In this document: positions 21,076 through 30,871 of the stretch, piece by piece
Layout: each line of letters opens with the position of its first letter
Numbering within the stretch: the first letter of the stretch is position 1
Assembly: GCA_002786025.1 (NCBI GenBank)
Contig: NHNW01000037.1
Coordinates: forward strand, 186,001 to 250,000
Direction of reading: 5' to 3'
Source: Zasmidium citrigriseum
Taxonomy: Eukaryota; Ascomycota; Dothideomycetes; Mycosphaerellales; Mycosphaerellaceae
Length of the DNA: 64,000 nt
Translations under genes and position numbers: made by a program
Notes under the pieces: model-generated
Databases searched by the model: none
Told to the model about the DNA's origin: nothing
Seen by the model: only the letters and a program-made list of their open reading frames with translations

Positions 21076-23520
21076 ATGGCCTTCAACAACGGCTTCGTCG
21101 CTCCTTCCGACCTCTTCCAAGAAGGCGGCTCCAACACCATGTTCCCGACCGAGGACGAGCTCGCCGCCATGCTCGACCCGAGTCTGTTCGACGGAGCAAC
21201 AGCGTCAAACGCTGGCCTGCATACCAATGCCACTGCTGCCCTCGACAACCAGTACCTTCCTGACAGCATGAGCGACTTCAGTCTTCCACCAGCTCAGTCA
21301 GAGCACCAGCAGTCACTCCACGTCACGGCAGGCTCAAAGCGCACGTCCGGCAGCGTCAGCTCGAGCTTCCTCCAGCTTGACGCTCCTACACCCGAGATCA
21401 ACTCATCCGAAGACACGAGCGAGCGCTCGACCTGGCATGCTGCGCAGTCTGAGATACCCGCCAGCACAGAATCCGAGCGGCCAGTGCAGCTCACAGCCAT
21501 GCCATACGCTCGCCAGCCGACAGCTGCCGATCTCAATGTTCTGTTAGCCAATGCTGGAGATCAGCACGCGGAAGTGGAGCGGCGGCTCTTTCTTTACGGT
21601 GTTCCTACGGACGAGATCGGCTATCAGGCTGTTTTTGGTCTCCAAGGCATTCGTCGCACAGCGTATCCAACTGCAGCAGATGATTTGCCGCGAGATTCGC
21701 GCACATCAGGGCCGCCGACGAGAACGCCGCTTGATCATGGTGCACAGCAGCGCTTCTTTCACAGCCATGTGCAGGATGAGCGCCGACCTCACAGTACGCG
21801 CGCTGATCCTGACAACCAGAGCTGGGGTGCGAGAGCAGTCGAATCGAGCGGAGAAGCAGTGGCCCAGAAGAGAACGACCACCGCGGGCCTTTGTGCTTCC
21901 AACTCGACTGGTTCTGCCGTATACATGGACCCAACTGGAGATGAGAGCGACAACGACGAAGGCGTTATCGAAGACAAAGACAACACAGACAATGACGAGG
22001 ACCGCTACGCGAACCAAGAAGCTCGAGATGACGAAGACAACAAAGAGACTCTCGAGAACTTGGAAATTCGAGATCCTTTCGCAGCGGCCAAGCGATACCT
22101 TCGACAGCAGCTGGAGCAGATTCCCCTGGCTTTCCCCGATGACTGCGACACGACTATGCGGCGTGCGAATACTGTGCAGCTGGCAAAGGACCTTAGACTT
22201 GCCATGTCTACTCGATACGCAGATGCTCCAACGAGCTGGGAAAAGGCCAAGAAGGACTACTACGAGGCCCAGCAGGAGAAGTGCCATCGCTCGCTGCAGG
22301 CTGACTTGAGTACGAACGACGGGGACAGGCTTGCATTGGCTCACTGTATCCTACTCGTCGAAGAAATTCAGAGAATACATACGGAAGGCGTTCCAGGTGA
22401 GACCATCAGAGACACGTTGAAGGGAAAGGGCTTGGCCACCGAGTCCTTGGTCTGCTCGGTGCGGTGTGAGGAAATCATCAAGGTGGTTCAAGCGAACAAA
22501 TTGATCGCCGCAGATATCTTGAACGATCCCAGCGCCACCTTGAACGAGCTAGCACGAGCTCCTCGAGCGTACCTCGACAGGAAACATCACAACGTGGGAT
22601 CCAACTACAACCGAGCGCGAAACACCAAGAAGAGAAAGATACAGGAGAACTCCCAAGAGGAGCTGGCCGATAGCGCTTTGACTCAGTCACCGGAGGATCA
22701 GACCGATCGCGAGGCCGACGAAGCAGCTACGATGGCTCAGTCGATATCTGCTCAACCAAGCGCTCCAGATATCTCAGCTCCTGACACTGCTTTTCATTCA
22801 GACACTGTACCGAAGCAGAAGCGTGGTAGAGGTCGACCTCCGAAAGTGCAGCGAGCACAGAGCGGTACAACGAAAGTCTCGGCCTGGAACGGAAAGCGCA
22901 CGGCGCAAGAGTTCGTTGAGGATGAGAATGAGGAGAGTGTCGAAGTCTTCGGCTTGGAGAATAAGCGTCAAAAGCTCTCATCATCGCAGTTGGCCGTCTC
23001 GATGCCCACGATGAGCTCACTACCGCCTCGTAAGCCAAGCGGCTGCAAGCGTGCTGCAGCACCAACTGGCTCGATGATTCCTCCACATCAACAAGTCAGC
23101 CAATCTCCACCCCAGATGTCTGCGCAACACTGCAGCTCTCAGCAGCAAGCCGAACCAGGCGCGAGCCTAAATTATCCCAATCATATCGAGGATGACTCCG
23201 ACGACATGCCTCTCGACTACGATAACACACCACATGCCACTCGCACTCCAAGACGCTCCGGCTATGGAGCCATCGACCCCAGACTCCTTCTTCAGGGCAA
23301 TATAGCGCTTCATCCGAGCCAGATAGCCATGCAATACCCACCACCATCCAACGATGGCTACGGCGGTCCAGAAGTCCCGGACGTCATGTTCGGAGCGGCT
23401 GAGGCGGAAGCTGTGGATGAGTTTGGTTCGACCAAACTGCCTGGCGATGGCGAGAGGTCGGTCAACTATGACTTTGATACGAACGGCTTCGGTGATATCG
23501 ACTGGTCGCAATTCCAGTGA
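21076..23520 (+). CDS. P4: family member with AT-hook
   Basis: One exon, 814 aa, first ATG of the frame (MAFNNGFVAPSDLF). The N-terminal 300 residues are disordered with acidic patches; a strongly acidic D/N/E run precedes DPFAAAKRYLRQQLEQIPL. The family domain (about residues 335-520) shows YYEAQQEK, IHTEGVP, NKLIAADI, ARAPRAYLDRKHHN. After it, KRGRGRPPK near residue 585 is a canonical AT-hook core for minor-groove DNA binding. The C terminus is Q/P-rich, then acidic and ends GDIDWSQFQ, similar in style to the DW segments of P2. Together these point to a chromatin-associated or transcription-related protein (inference). It is closest to P2 and P3 by the DPFAAA motif and the promoter element. 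Confidence 0.87.
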   Translation: MAFNNGFVAPSDLFQEGGSNTMFPTEDELAAMLDPSLFDGATASNAGLHTNATAALDNQYLPDSMSDFSLPPAQSEHQQSLHVTAGSKRTSGSVSSSFLQLDAPTPEINSSEDTSERSTWHAAQSEIPASTESERPVQLTAMPYARQPTAADLNVLLANAGDQHAEVERRLFLYGVPTDEIGYQAVFGLQGIRRTAYPTAADDLPRDSRTSGPPTRTPLDHGAQQRFFHSHVQDERRPHSTRADPDNQSWGARAVESSGEAVAQKRTTTAGLCASNSTGSAVYMDPTGDESDNDEGVIEDKDNTDNDEDRYANQEARDDEDNKETLENLEIRDPFAAAKRYLRQQLEQIPLAFPDDCDTTMRRANTVQLAKDLRLAMSTRYADAPTSWEKAKKDYYEAQQEKCHRSLQADLSTNDGDRLALAHCILLVEEIQRIHTEGVPGETIRDTLKGKGLATESLVCSVRCEEIIKVVQANKLIAADILNDPSATLNELARAPRAYLDRKHHNVGSNYNRARNTKKRKIQENSQEELADSALTQSPEDQTDREADEAATMAQSISAQPSAPDISAPDTAFHSDTVPKQKRGRGRPPKVQRAQSGTTKVSAWNGKRTAQEFVEDENEESVEVFGLENKRQKLSSSQLAVSMPTMSSLPPRKPSGCKRAAAPTGSMIPPHQQVSQSPPQMSAQHCSSQQQAEPGASLNYPNHIEDDSDDMPLDYDNTPHATRTPRRSGYGAIDPRLLLQGNIALHPSQIAMQYPPPSNDGYGGPEVPDVMFGAAEAEAVDEFGSTKLPGDGERSVNYDFDTNGFGDIDWSQFQ

Positions 23521-24148
23521 AGATCTACGCGGGGATCTGCGGGATGGCAAGAGCAAGAGGAGACTGTGATGCCGGGATGAATGTAGCGGCATAAGCCGAA
23601 TGGGTCTCAGGATGGGTCGATGGAGCGGCATATGCGAATCAAAGGCATTCGAGTAGAACCAGCAAGGTTGTAGAAAGCTTGAGAGGTGGACAAGAGATTA
23701 GATGATTGCAGCAGAGCATCAAGTCGCAGCGTAGTATATAGCAAAGTCTTTCAATCTCGTTCTTGACTGAAAAAATGTCCCGGTCTCGATGTAATTATTG
23801 AATAAGTAAATAGGACTCCTCCAAGCAGAATGTGAACGTGAAGTCAAGATAAGGTTACACTAGCCTGACCCGAACCAAACCCGAATTGCCCGTCAGTAAG
23901 CGAAAAGCGAAGCGCTCTAAATGAAGGACGCAAATCGGTCCACGCGACCGTTCCAGAAAGACGTCCGCACCGACGCGATATTCCAGAAAATCATCTCCGC
24001 CTCCAATTTCTCCCTTCAAAAACCACCAGCTCGCCGTCTCGAACGACCTCAACATTCATCTACCAAACATAGAGTTCAGGAGCCACTTCCGACGCATCAC
24101 GCCGATCCCTGCCTTGTGCGACGTCGCCGTTTCAGCCCCAACCCAAAA
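23521..24148. other. Intergenic, P4 to FAR-17a-like gene
   Basis: 3' flank of P4, then a C-rich leader for the next gene. No additional coding sequence was seen. Confidence 0.4.
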
Positions 24149-25083
24149 ATGACCGCTCGCATTCTCGGGCTCCTGCGCCGCTCTTACAACGCCGCCACCA
24201 CCGATCTCTACATCGAGCGTCTCTGCACTTCCTGGCTGCTTCCAACATGGCTTCTCTGCGCCGTGCGCGCAATTTTCAGTCTCTATGGCTTCACGACGCT
24301 GCTGTACATCATCGGCTACAGACTCTCCATCGGCCAGGTTGATGGCGTGCATCAGTCGTTTAGCTATTTCACGGTTTTGGGGTATTGGGGACTGGCGTTT
24401 TATAATGCTTTCGCTGCGGTGCATACGGCGAGTTTTGCGTTGAGGGGACGGGCGTTGCTGCAGTCTTGGCCGAAGGGGTTGAGGTTTGCGCATAGTGTTT
24501 TTTATGCGACTGTTACAGTTTTCCCGTATATCGTGACCGGTAAGTTTACCATTAATTGCAAGATGATGCGATACTGACTACGACTTGCAGCTGTCTACTG
24601 GGCCGTCCTCTCCGACAACGCTTTCGTCTCCCAATTCAGCACCTGGACCAACATCTCCGAGCACGCCATGAACTCTTGCTTCGCTTTCTTCGAGCTTGCG
24701 ATCCCGAGATCTGATCCGCATCCCTGGATCAACATCGTTCCGCTGATTGTTATCCTGGCTCTGTACCTCAGTTTGGCTTATATCACTCATGAGACGGAGG
24801 GTATCTACGTCTACAGTTTCCTGGACCCGTAAGTCATTCGTGCTGGAGCATTGCAGCGTTTCGCTAACGTCTATACAGGAAGAACGGCAGTGGCTCAGTT
24901 GCGGGCTACTGCATCGGCATCTTAGCGGCGACTGTCGTCGTCTTCATCATCGTGCGATCACTCCAGGCTCTACGACAGCGATTTACGGAGCCGAAGTACG
25001 ACATGACTCGCATAATGTCTGCAAGGCAGAATGTCGACACAGTGGAGTTGGGACGGATCGACAGCGGTGTCAAGACGACTTGA
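24149..25083 (+). CDS. FAR-17a/AIG1-like integral membrane protein
   Basis: Exons 24149-24539, 24591-24828 and 24879-25083; 277 aa, phases consistent. About six membrane segments are seen: LPTWLLCAVRAIFSLYGF, then FTVLGYWGLAFYNAFAAVH, then VFYATVTVFPYI, YWAVL, a helix with SEHAMNSCFAFFELA, INIVPLIVILALYLSLAYI, and a last helix GYCIGILAATVVVFIIV. The pattern YW..L, W..ISEHA.N and YSFLDP near the end matches fungal FAR-17a/AIG1-type proteins. In animals, relatives hydrolyse fatty-acid esters of hydroxy fatty acids using Thr and His; I could not verify those residues. The tail (about 35 residues) is cytosolic and basic. Not related to the surrounding P genes. Confidence 0.65.
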
Positions 25084-25899
25084 GCATGAGAAGACTTGTC
25101 ATAGAAAGAAGGCGTATGAGCGTTGGTGCTTGGTATTTTGATCTTTACGCATTGCTTGACTGAACATTCTACCATCACTTCCGCACCGTCTCACCTCTAC
25201 CAACTTTCATAGCGAACTCCTTGAGCGTCCTCGGCTCGATCGTCGGCGGAAATCTCTTCCCACACACGCCAACCACTTGGGCTCGCCGAGTGAACGACAC
25301 CGCCGTCTAGCAGAGATGAGGAACGCAAGTCTCCTCCAAAGTCCATAATCAACGTCTTGGGAATGTCCGCTGTACTAATCTCGCTGTAGCAGCACTGCAC
25401 AAATCTCCAAAAGCACGCTACGAGGACAGGGCTAGGCTGACTATGTGCCTATTGGAGCGGTCCAGTTCCGCAAGTCTCTCAAGTATGACTCCTTCCACCA
25501 TAAGCGCCGAGCGGGTATTTGTGGGCACCGCTACCACAGATACGGATGAGGAAACGACATTCCAGGCGAAGGAAGAGTCCAAGGCCTATGTCCTCTACTG
25601 CGGCCGCCAGGTCTTCGCAATCTAGACGAAGAAGCCTAGAACCAAGGCCAGCTCCGATCGTAACTGAAAGAGCGCAGGCGATGCTGAGACCAACGAGGAG
25701 AAAGACATTCAGGACCGGGAAATAGCGCATGTCTTCTACGTCCTTCTACGATGTGCTGGCTGTCAGCACTGCGCAAACAATCGACGAATGTCTCATTCAA
25801 GCTTGTTACGATCGCCGCTGCTTAAATAGCCGGAAGCCCATGATGTTCAGGCATGATCGCAACGAGAGAAGTAACATCGATCATTGAGGATCTGTCAGG
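25084..25899. other. Intergenic, FAR-17a-like gene to P5
   Basis: 816 bases. Contains only the doubtful minus-strand frames at 25197-25730 noted separately, and the P5 leader. Confidence 0.35.
25197..25730 (-). pseudogene. Possible broken or mis-spliced small secreted protein gene
   Basis: From an ATG at 25730 the minus strand reads a signal-peptide-like start (MRYFPVLNVFLLVGLSIACA) and stays open for 83 codons. After a 26-codon stretch with two stops, the same frame is open again at 25400-25197, with cysteines and ordinary composition (CCYSEISTADIPKT and following). No good donor joins the halves. It could be a decayed small secreted protein gene, or chance. Confidence 0.2.
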
Positions 25900-27099
25900 A
25901 TGTCTACTCCACCCAGCCGTGATCACAAGAACACCACACTCGATCTTGCTACAACCGCTCCTCAAAGCTCAAAGGGAAAGGGTCCTTCGCCTTCAGTTCG
26001 AACAAACAACGCCAGCAACCCCAATATGTCGGCTTCGTCGCCCGTGCAATCGAAAAAGTCAAGTGCTACGGCGACAGCAACTCCTTTCACGCCAAATCGA
26101 AAGGCATCCATCTCCGCGACGCCAAAGTCAACTCCCAAATCAACTCCAAAATCAACTCCAAAGCAGACGAAATCCATCATCGCCACTCCAAAGTCAACTC
26201 CAAAGCGAAAAGCTTCGCCCGGCACTCAAACCCCGCGCAAGAAATCTCTTGTGCTAGGAAACTCTTTGCCAATCCACAGCAGGCCGTCGGGTGATGCAGT
26301 GAAGCTTCTGGAAGATGCTGCAAGTTCGACCAACGGTACTGTGATCTACCAGAACGTCTTCCCAACCGAGCAAGACTCGATCGATCGACTGAATCATGCT
26401 GGCGAGGAGATCAACTACTACAGATTGAACATCGCCAACGACGACGTCGAACAGCTCGATGAAGAAGTGATGGGCAAGGCTCGGTGTGCTCTCTTCAATG
26501 CACTCCTTCAACAACCGGAGAAAGCTCCTGGAGACATGGATGAAGCAGCCAAGAACTGGATGGACGCGAAACATCAGGAACGCTTCGAGAAGGTCAAAGG
26601 CTTGATGTCGGGTCACGAATCCCTCCTAGATGCCAGTGCCTGTATGAACGCTCTCGTCCACGCAGTCAAGAGAATTCATACGGAAGGCATTCCCATCGGA
26701 CTCCTGAAGCTGGACGGCGTGGAAGATATCCAAGCCGCCAAGAGAGTAAAGCTGAAGCATTGCGACTTTGTCGTCGACAAGACGACACCATGTCTCAGCC
26801 GCCTCACGGCTATGGTCGACTATATTCGCAGAAACAAGTACATCGCCAATGATCTGCTTCTTGGGAGAGGTGGCTCTGAGTGTTTGGCTTTTGCCTGCTC
26901 GCCGAAGAAGTATTATGACCTTAAGCTGACGAATGCGTATGGACAGTATAAGAAGTCTTTGGTGCTTGCAGCTCAGAATGAGAGGAAGGCGGGAGTTGAG
27001 GATGATGCTGATGCGGGAGTGGACGAGGAGAAGGAGAGAGGGAAGAGCGACATCGGGGATGCTAGTCTTGAGTACGACGGCTATGAAGGGCATGAGTAG
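25900..27099 (+). CDS. P5: shortest-domain family member with TPK repeats
   Basis: One exon, 399 aa, ATG at 25900. The N-terminal 125 residues are Ser/Thr/Lys/Pro-rich and contain about seven TPKST-like units (residues about 72-108), similar to basic TPKK/SPKK DNA-binding repeats. The family domain fills most of the rest: ALFNALLQQPEKAP, IHTEGIP, NKYIANDLL, ACSPKKYYDLKLTN. The tail is short and acidic. It has the most compact layout in the family and no DPFAAA motif. The palindrome/CATGTG elements of other members were not seen upstream. Function unknown; DNA association is inferred from the repeats. Confidence 0.85.
   Translation: MSTPPSRDHKNTTLDLATTAPQSSKGKGPSPSVRTNNASNPNMSASSPVQSKKSSATATATPFTPNRKASISATPKSTPKSTPKSTPKQTKSIIATPKSTPKRKASPGTQTPRKKSLVLGNSLPIHSRPSGDAVKLLEDAASSTNGTVIYQNVFPTEQDSIDRLNHAGEEINYYRLNIANDDVEQLDEEVMGKARCALFNALLQQPEKAPGDMDEAAKNWMDAKHQERFEKVKGLMSGHESLLDASACMNALVHAVKRIHTEGIPIGLLKLDGVEDIQAAKRVKLKHCDFVVDKTTPCLSRLTAMVDYIRRNKYIANDLLLGRGGSECLAFACSPKKYYDLKLTNAYGQYKKSLVLAAQNERKAGVEDDADAGVDEEKERGKSDIGDASLEYDGYEGHE
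26113..26211 (+). repeat. Short tandem repeat inside P5 (TPKS codons)
   Basis: Units close to TCAACTCCAAAA repeat about three times in direct succession from 26128, with further copies near 26190. They encode the TPKS/TPKST series. Copy number is probably variable between strains (inference). Confidence 0.6.
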
Positions 27100-28141
27100 A
27101 AAATTTGATTCTCGTGGGAGGCACATGTAGGTGCGGTCTCTAGATTGGAGATGTGATGTGACCATGATGCAAGGGAGTACAGAGGAAAAAGGCGGAAGGC
27201 ACATCACTCCAGTCTTTAGACTCCTCACACAAAACATCCAACCAGGTGTGCGCCTTTGCCAGTTCTGGCTTTGCAAAAGCTGATCATCCATCCATTGAAG
27301 TTCCTTGCAATTGACTTGGATAAGCTTAATAGAAGAATGCTGTGCTCGATGGTAGCGGGCTGAGACCTTATGGAGCGTGAGGCTGCGGACTGTAATACAG
27401 CCTCGCGACTTTCAATCACGGGAGGCTTGCTGATTTCGAGTAAGGTACGTATTGCAATACTTAGGCGTGTCTTGATTGACTTGGTCCATTGTTTGGTCAA
27501 AAGTGTGAAAGGTGATGTTTGCTCCTGCTCACTTCGTAGCCTTTGTCTTGTGAAAGCTTCAAAATGGGCCACTCCTCCTAACCTCTCTTTTCCTACACAC
27601 TTCCCCTTTAAGGCTCGTATAAGCACTTTCCAGAGTTAATATATACGTCAAAATATCCACATGCATGTATATACTTATTTAGAAAATATGCCTCCGACAA
27701 TAGCATACTTGCCTATTCAGAACCACTCACAAGCGCAGGTTGGGCAGGTGAATCAGCCACTTTTGTTGAATCTTCGAGGCTCAGAAGCCGAATCTTGCGA
27801 CAATAGCATGTGGTCGCTATTATGGCTCCGTGGACTGTGCCCTTCCGCCAGGGTACAAGAAGCCGGGTTCTTTCCTCTTCTGGTCGAGTTCTTTTCTTCC
27901 ATCACCACGACGAAGAACAAGACCACCGCCTCTTCCTCCACCACACCGTCAGCGACGCCAGACAACACCTTCAACCCAACTCGCTGCACCACTACGACCT
28001 TCCCTGCTTGCAATCCAGACCTCATCCACGAGAAGTATATGCCCTTCTTGATTACTGCACATGTGACCTTGGCTGATGTGATGAGCAGTTCCTTTCACGC
28101 CTTTCTCACAAGCAGTTTCACCGACCGTGCCCCTTGCCAAG
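27100..28141. other. Intergenic, P5 to P6
   Basis: About 1 kb. Its first half has no protein-like frame. The second half carries the P6 promoter element and a long C/T-rich leader in which several frames are open without protein character. Confidence 0.4.
27797..27813 (+). promoter_or_regulatory. Promoter element shared by P6 and P7 (P6 copy)
   Basis: GCGACAATAGCATGTGG is identical to 31967-31983 before P7. The following bases also agree in part (CGCTATTATGGCTCCGTGGA against CAGCCATTGTGGA). CATGTGG starts 335 nt before the P6 ATG. Confidence 0.5.
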
Positions 28142-30871
28142 ATGCTTTCCCTCCCCGACTCCGCCTACAACATGTCCGCGAACACCAACAGCAACTCAAA
28201 CACCTTCACTCAGACCCAGCAGCCTTTCACTGAGCAAAACGACACCACCGCAGGCGCTCCCGAGCAAGACTCGAGCGCTGACGCGCAGTCCGAAACCGAC
28301 AGCCTCTTTGGAGAGTTCACGAGTTACGATGGATATGATCCACATCAGCAGAACATCCTCACAGCCTCGAGCAACGACGTAGACGGCTCTAACTACTCCA
28401 CCCAAGATGGCGCTCCGGGCTTGTCATACAGCTCGAGTGAAGTTCAGCATCCGCCGTCCGGTCCTCATCCTACCCAGACTTACTACCTTGGTGGACGTGG
28501 CACCGGCCAGGGCTCTACGACTGTTGGTCTTGTACCTGTCGACAGAGAGTACCAGGCTCCAGAAATGCCGTCCAGCTCGAGTGGAAACCAGCATCCGCCA
28601 TCCATTACTCTTCCTCCCCAAGCTCGCTCGCTTGGTGGGCCTACCTCCAACCAGAACTCTACGACTTTTGGTCTTGTACCCGACAACAGAGGCGAGGTGG
28701 ATAGGGCCAACGAGCAGAGCGCTCAAGTCACCAAGCAGTCTGATAGAAGCGATGTTCCCCAGGCTGGTGACATGAACGGCTTCGCTGGCTTTTTCCCCAA
28801 GGACGTTCTGGATGGTGCTCAACAGCGTGTGAACCAGGATGCCCAGAACCAGCCATCTCGACCGCTGAACAGCACTAATCTAAGCCTCGAAGAAGAGATG
28901 CACGCCTGCATTGACTCGCTTACTGGCAAGCAGCGTGGACAGAAGGATAGAGAAACCTGGGCAGAGTTCAATGATGCTTGGCAGGGCCAAACTCACTCGA
29001 ACGATCAAAACGTTGCAGCTCCTCAAACTGCTACCGCTCCCTTCAACCAGAACTACGGCATGGGTATGTCACATGCCGAGGCAATGCCGCTCCAGCTTCC
29101 ACATGATCCCTTTGGCCCGCAGGCTACAAACGCCACACCGCCCACTCCTCAGATGTTCTTCCCTCCAGACATCCAACAACCAACCATTTCATTCGGCACC
29201 ACCACCACCACCACCACCGCAAGTCAGCCGAGGGCAGAGCATCAGCGAGATAACGTTACGAGCCATAGCGCTTGGAGTGGGCTTCAAACACAGCCCTTCT
29301 CTCATCAGCATCATCAGCAGCAGCAATATGACGCTGGCGAATCACTCCACACTCCAGCCCGCTCTGAAGGCTTCTTCCCAATGCCGAGCAGCGCTCACCA
29401 GCGAGGTTCCTATGCGCTCGATGACGACTCCGCAGATGATGAAGTCGACAACAGCATACCTAACAGAGCCAGCAGAGCTGGTAGAGCCTCAGGAACGTTT
29501 TTACCTCCCACCACGAGAGCAAGAGCGCCCAAGACACGCAATATGCCGCACATGAACCCAGACGAGAGAAAGGGTATCAGGAGCAACATCTCAAATTTCG
29601 GCGGGAGTGCTTCCTCTGAAGAAGGCGGTCGTCGTCGATCTAACTTCCCGACTCCATTGGATCAGAGTTTTGCTGCCCCTCGCACTACTGAACAGACGAC
29701 ATTGAGAGCTGGAAATCGGCCATGTGGACCGCAAGGTCTTCGCACACAGCCGTCAAGCAAGCTTGCGCCCCAGCGTCAGCCCGACGAGCGGGTCTCGACC
29801 CAGAGCACTGCAAATGGACTTCAGCAAGATCCCCGAACAGCCATACTTAACACAGTTCAAGGCGTGTTTTCCTCCACTGGCACCATGACTCGTCCAGCTG
29901 CGCTCGGAAATCCTGCAACGCCTGTCAGCGAGATAATCAATCTCATCACGCCTCCTCGAGTTGATGCTTCGGATTCGAATGAGTCAACCCCGCGCAACAG
30001 CCCCACGACGAGAGGCAAGAAGCGCAAAGCTGGCGCTCCAGTCGATCAGCCGATGATAAAGAGAGTAATGCTCATCGAAGACATGGTCAAGATAGCAGAG
30101 GGAAACGTGCACCAGAAACTTCAGGCTTTCGAGAATACTTTGAATCTCCAGACCTCCAATGAGTTCGAGACGAACAGCCGGTATGCCATCGACCAAATCA
30201 GGACCTCTGATGATGCCAAGGCTTTCTTCAAACGTCAATCTGATCTAGTTCTGTACCACAGCCTTGGTATCTCTGCCGACAAGGAGAACGTTCACCGGGT
30301 GGTCGGTCAGACATACGATGACATCCGCAAAGCCATGCTGGCAGCCCTTCGTGAGCCGCCCAAGCGTGCTCCTGAGGAGCATCAGCTTCGCGAAGAGTAT
30401 GACCGCGACCAACGAAACTGGCACGCCCAAATTCTGGCGAAAACTGAGCGAAACTACAACGAAGCGACAGCCAGGATTGTCATCATGATCGACGCGGTCA
30501 AGATGATACACGAAAAGGGTATCCCAGACACTGACCTGACGATAAAAGAGCTCAAGAATGGCGAGAAGAGATGGCTGACGCGGACAATGTCCATCGAGGT
30601 CGACAAGAGCCTCACCTGCATTGACCGCCTTCGCGAGATCGCCGAAATCATTAAACTCAACAAGTTCGTTGCGCATGACATCTTCCGGTGGAAGGACGCC
30701 AGTGACTTCATGCCATTCATCTGTGCGCCTTCCAGATACCATAAGAAGAAGACCCAGAACTGGGAAGGCAATCATAACAGGGATGAGAAAGCTGAGGCTA
30801 AGCGGAAGGCCCAGGCCCGAAAGAACGGTCACGATCAAGCCTCTTCAGACGACATTGAGGACATCGAGTAG
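28142..30871 (+). CDS. P6: largest family member
   Basis: One exon, 909 aa from the ATG at 28142 (MLSLPDSAYNMSANTN; the frame is open five codons further up but only from GTG). Residues 1-600 are disordered and Q/S/P/N-rich, with a two-copy internal duplication at about 97-185 and a polythreonine run near residue 355. A basic segment (RGKKRKAG) lies near residue 630. A helical region then leads into the family domain (about 720-880): AMLAALREPPKRAP, IHEKGIP, NKFVAHDIF, ICAPSRYHKKKTQN. The end is basic then acidic. Closest to P7: both share VxxIxxITPPR/VIVITSSP-type, NRPCG and TxTNRGK/TTRGKK motifs upstream of the domain. Probably nuclear, function unknown. Confidence 0.87.
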   Translation: MLSLPDSAYNMSANTNSNSNTFTQTQQPFTEQNDTTAGAPEQDSSADAQSETDSLFGEFTSYDGYDPHQQNILTASSNDVDGSNYSTQDGAPGLSYSSSEVQHPPSGPHPTQTYYLGGRGTGQGSTTVGLVPVDREYQAPEMPSSSSGNQHPPSITLPPQARSLGGPTSNQNSTTFGLVPDNRGEVDRANEQSAQVTKQSDRSDVPQAGDMNGFAGFFPKDVLDGAQQRVNQDAQNQPSRPLNSTNLSLEEEMHACIDSLTGKQRGQKDRETWAEFNDAWQGQTHSNDQNVAAPQTATAPFNQNYGMGMSHAEAMPLQLPHDPFGPQATNATPPTPQMFFPPDIQQPTISFGTTTTTTTASQPRAEHQRDNVTSHSAWSGLQTQPFSHQHHQQQQYDAGESLHTPARSEGFFPMPSSAHQRGSYALDDDSADDEVDNSIPNRASRAGRASGTFLPPTTRARAPKTRNMPHMNPDERKGIRSNISNFGGSASSEEGGRRRSNFPTPLDQSFAAPRTTEQTTLRAGNRPCGPQGLRTQPSSKLAPQRQPDERVSTQSTANGLQQDPRTAILNTVQGVFSSTGTMTRPAALGNPATPVSEIINLITPPRVDASDSNESTPRNSPTTRGKKRKAGAPVDQPMIKRVMLIEDMVKIAEGNVHQKLQAFENTLNLQTSNEFETNSRYAIDQIRTSDDAKAFFKRQSDLVLYHSLGISADKENVHRVVGQTYDDIRKAMLAALREPPKRAPEEHQLREEYDRDQRNWHAQILAKTERNYNEATARIVIMIDAVKMIHEKGIPDTDLTIKELKNGEKRWLTRTMSIEVDKSLTCIDRLREIAEIIKLNKFVAHDIFRWKDASDFMPFICAPSRYHKKKTQNWEGNHNRDEKAEAKRKAQARKNGHDQASSDDIEDIE
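28431..28700 (+). repeat. Two-copy internal duplication inside P6
   Basis: Two units of about 135-145 nt encode SSSEVQHPPS to TTVGLVPVDRE and SSSGNQHPPS to TTFGLVPDNRG. Nucleotide identity is high at the starts (AGCTCGAGTG then CAGCATCCGCC in both), which suggests a fairly recent tandem duplication. Confidence 0.65.

Noticed and set aside
27661..28233. 190-codon plus-strand frame over the P6 leader
   Set aside because: Out of frame with P6 and without protein character; the leader is C-rich and open by chance.
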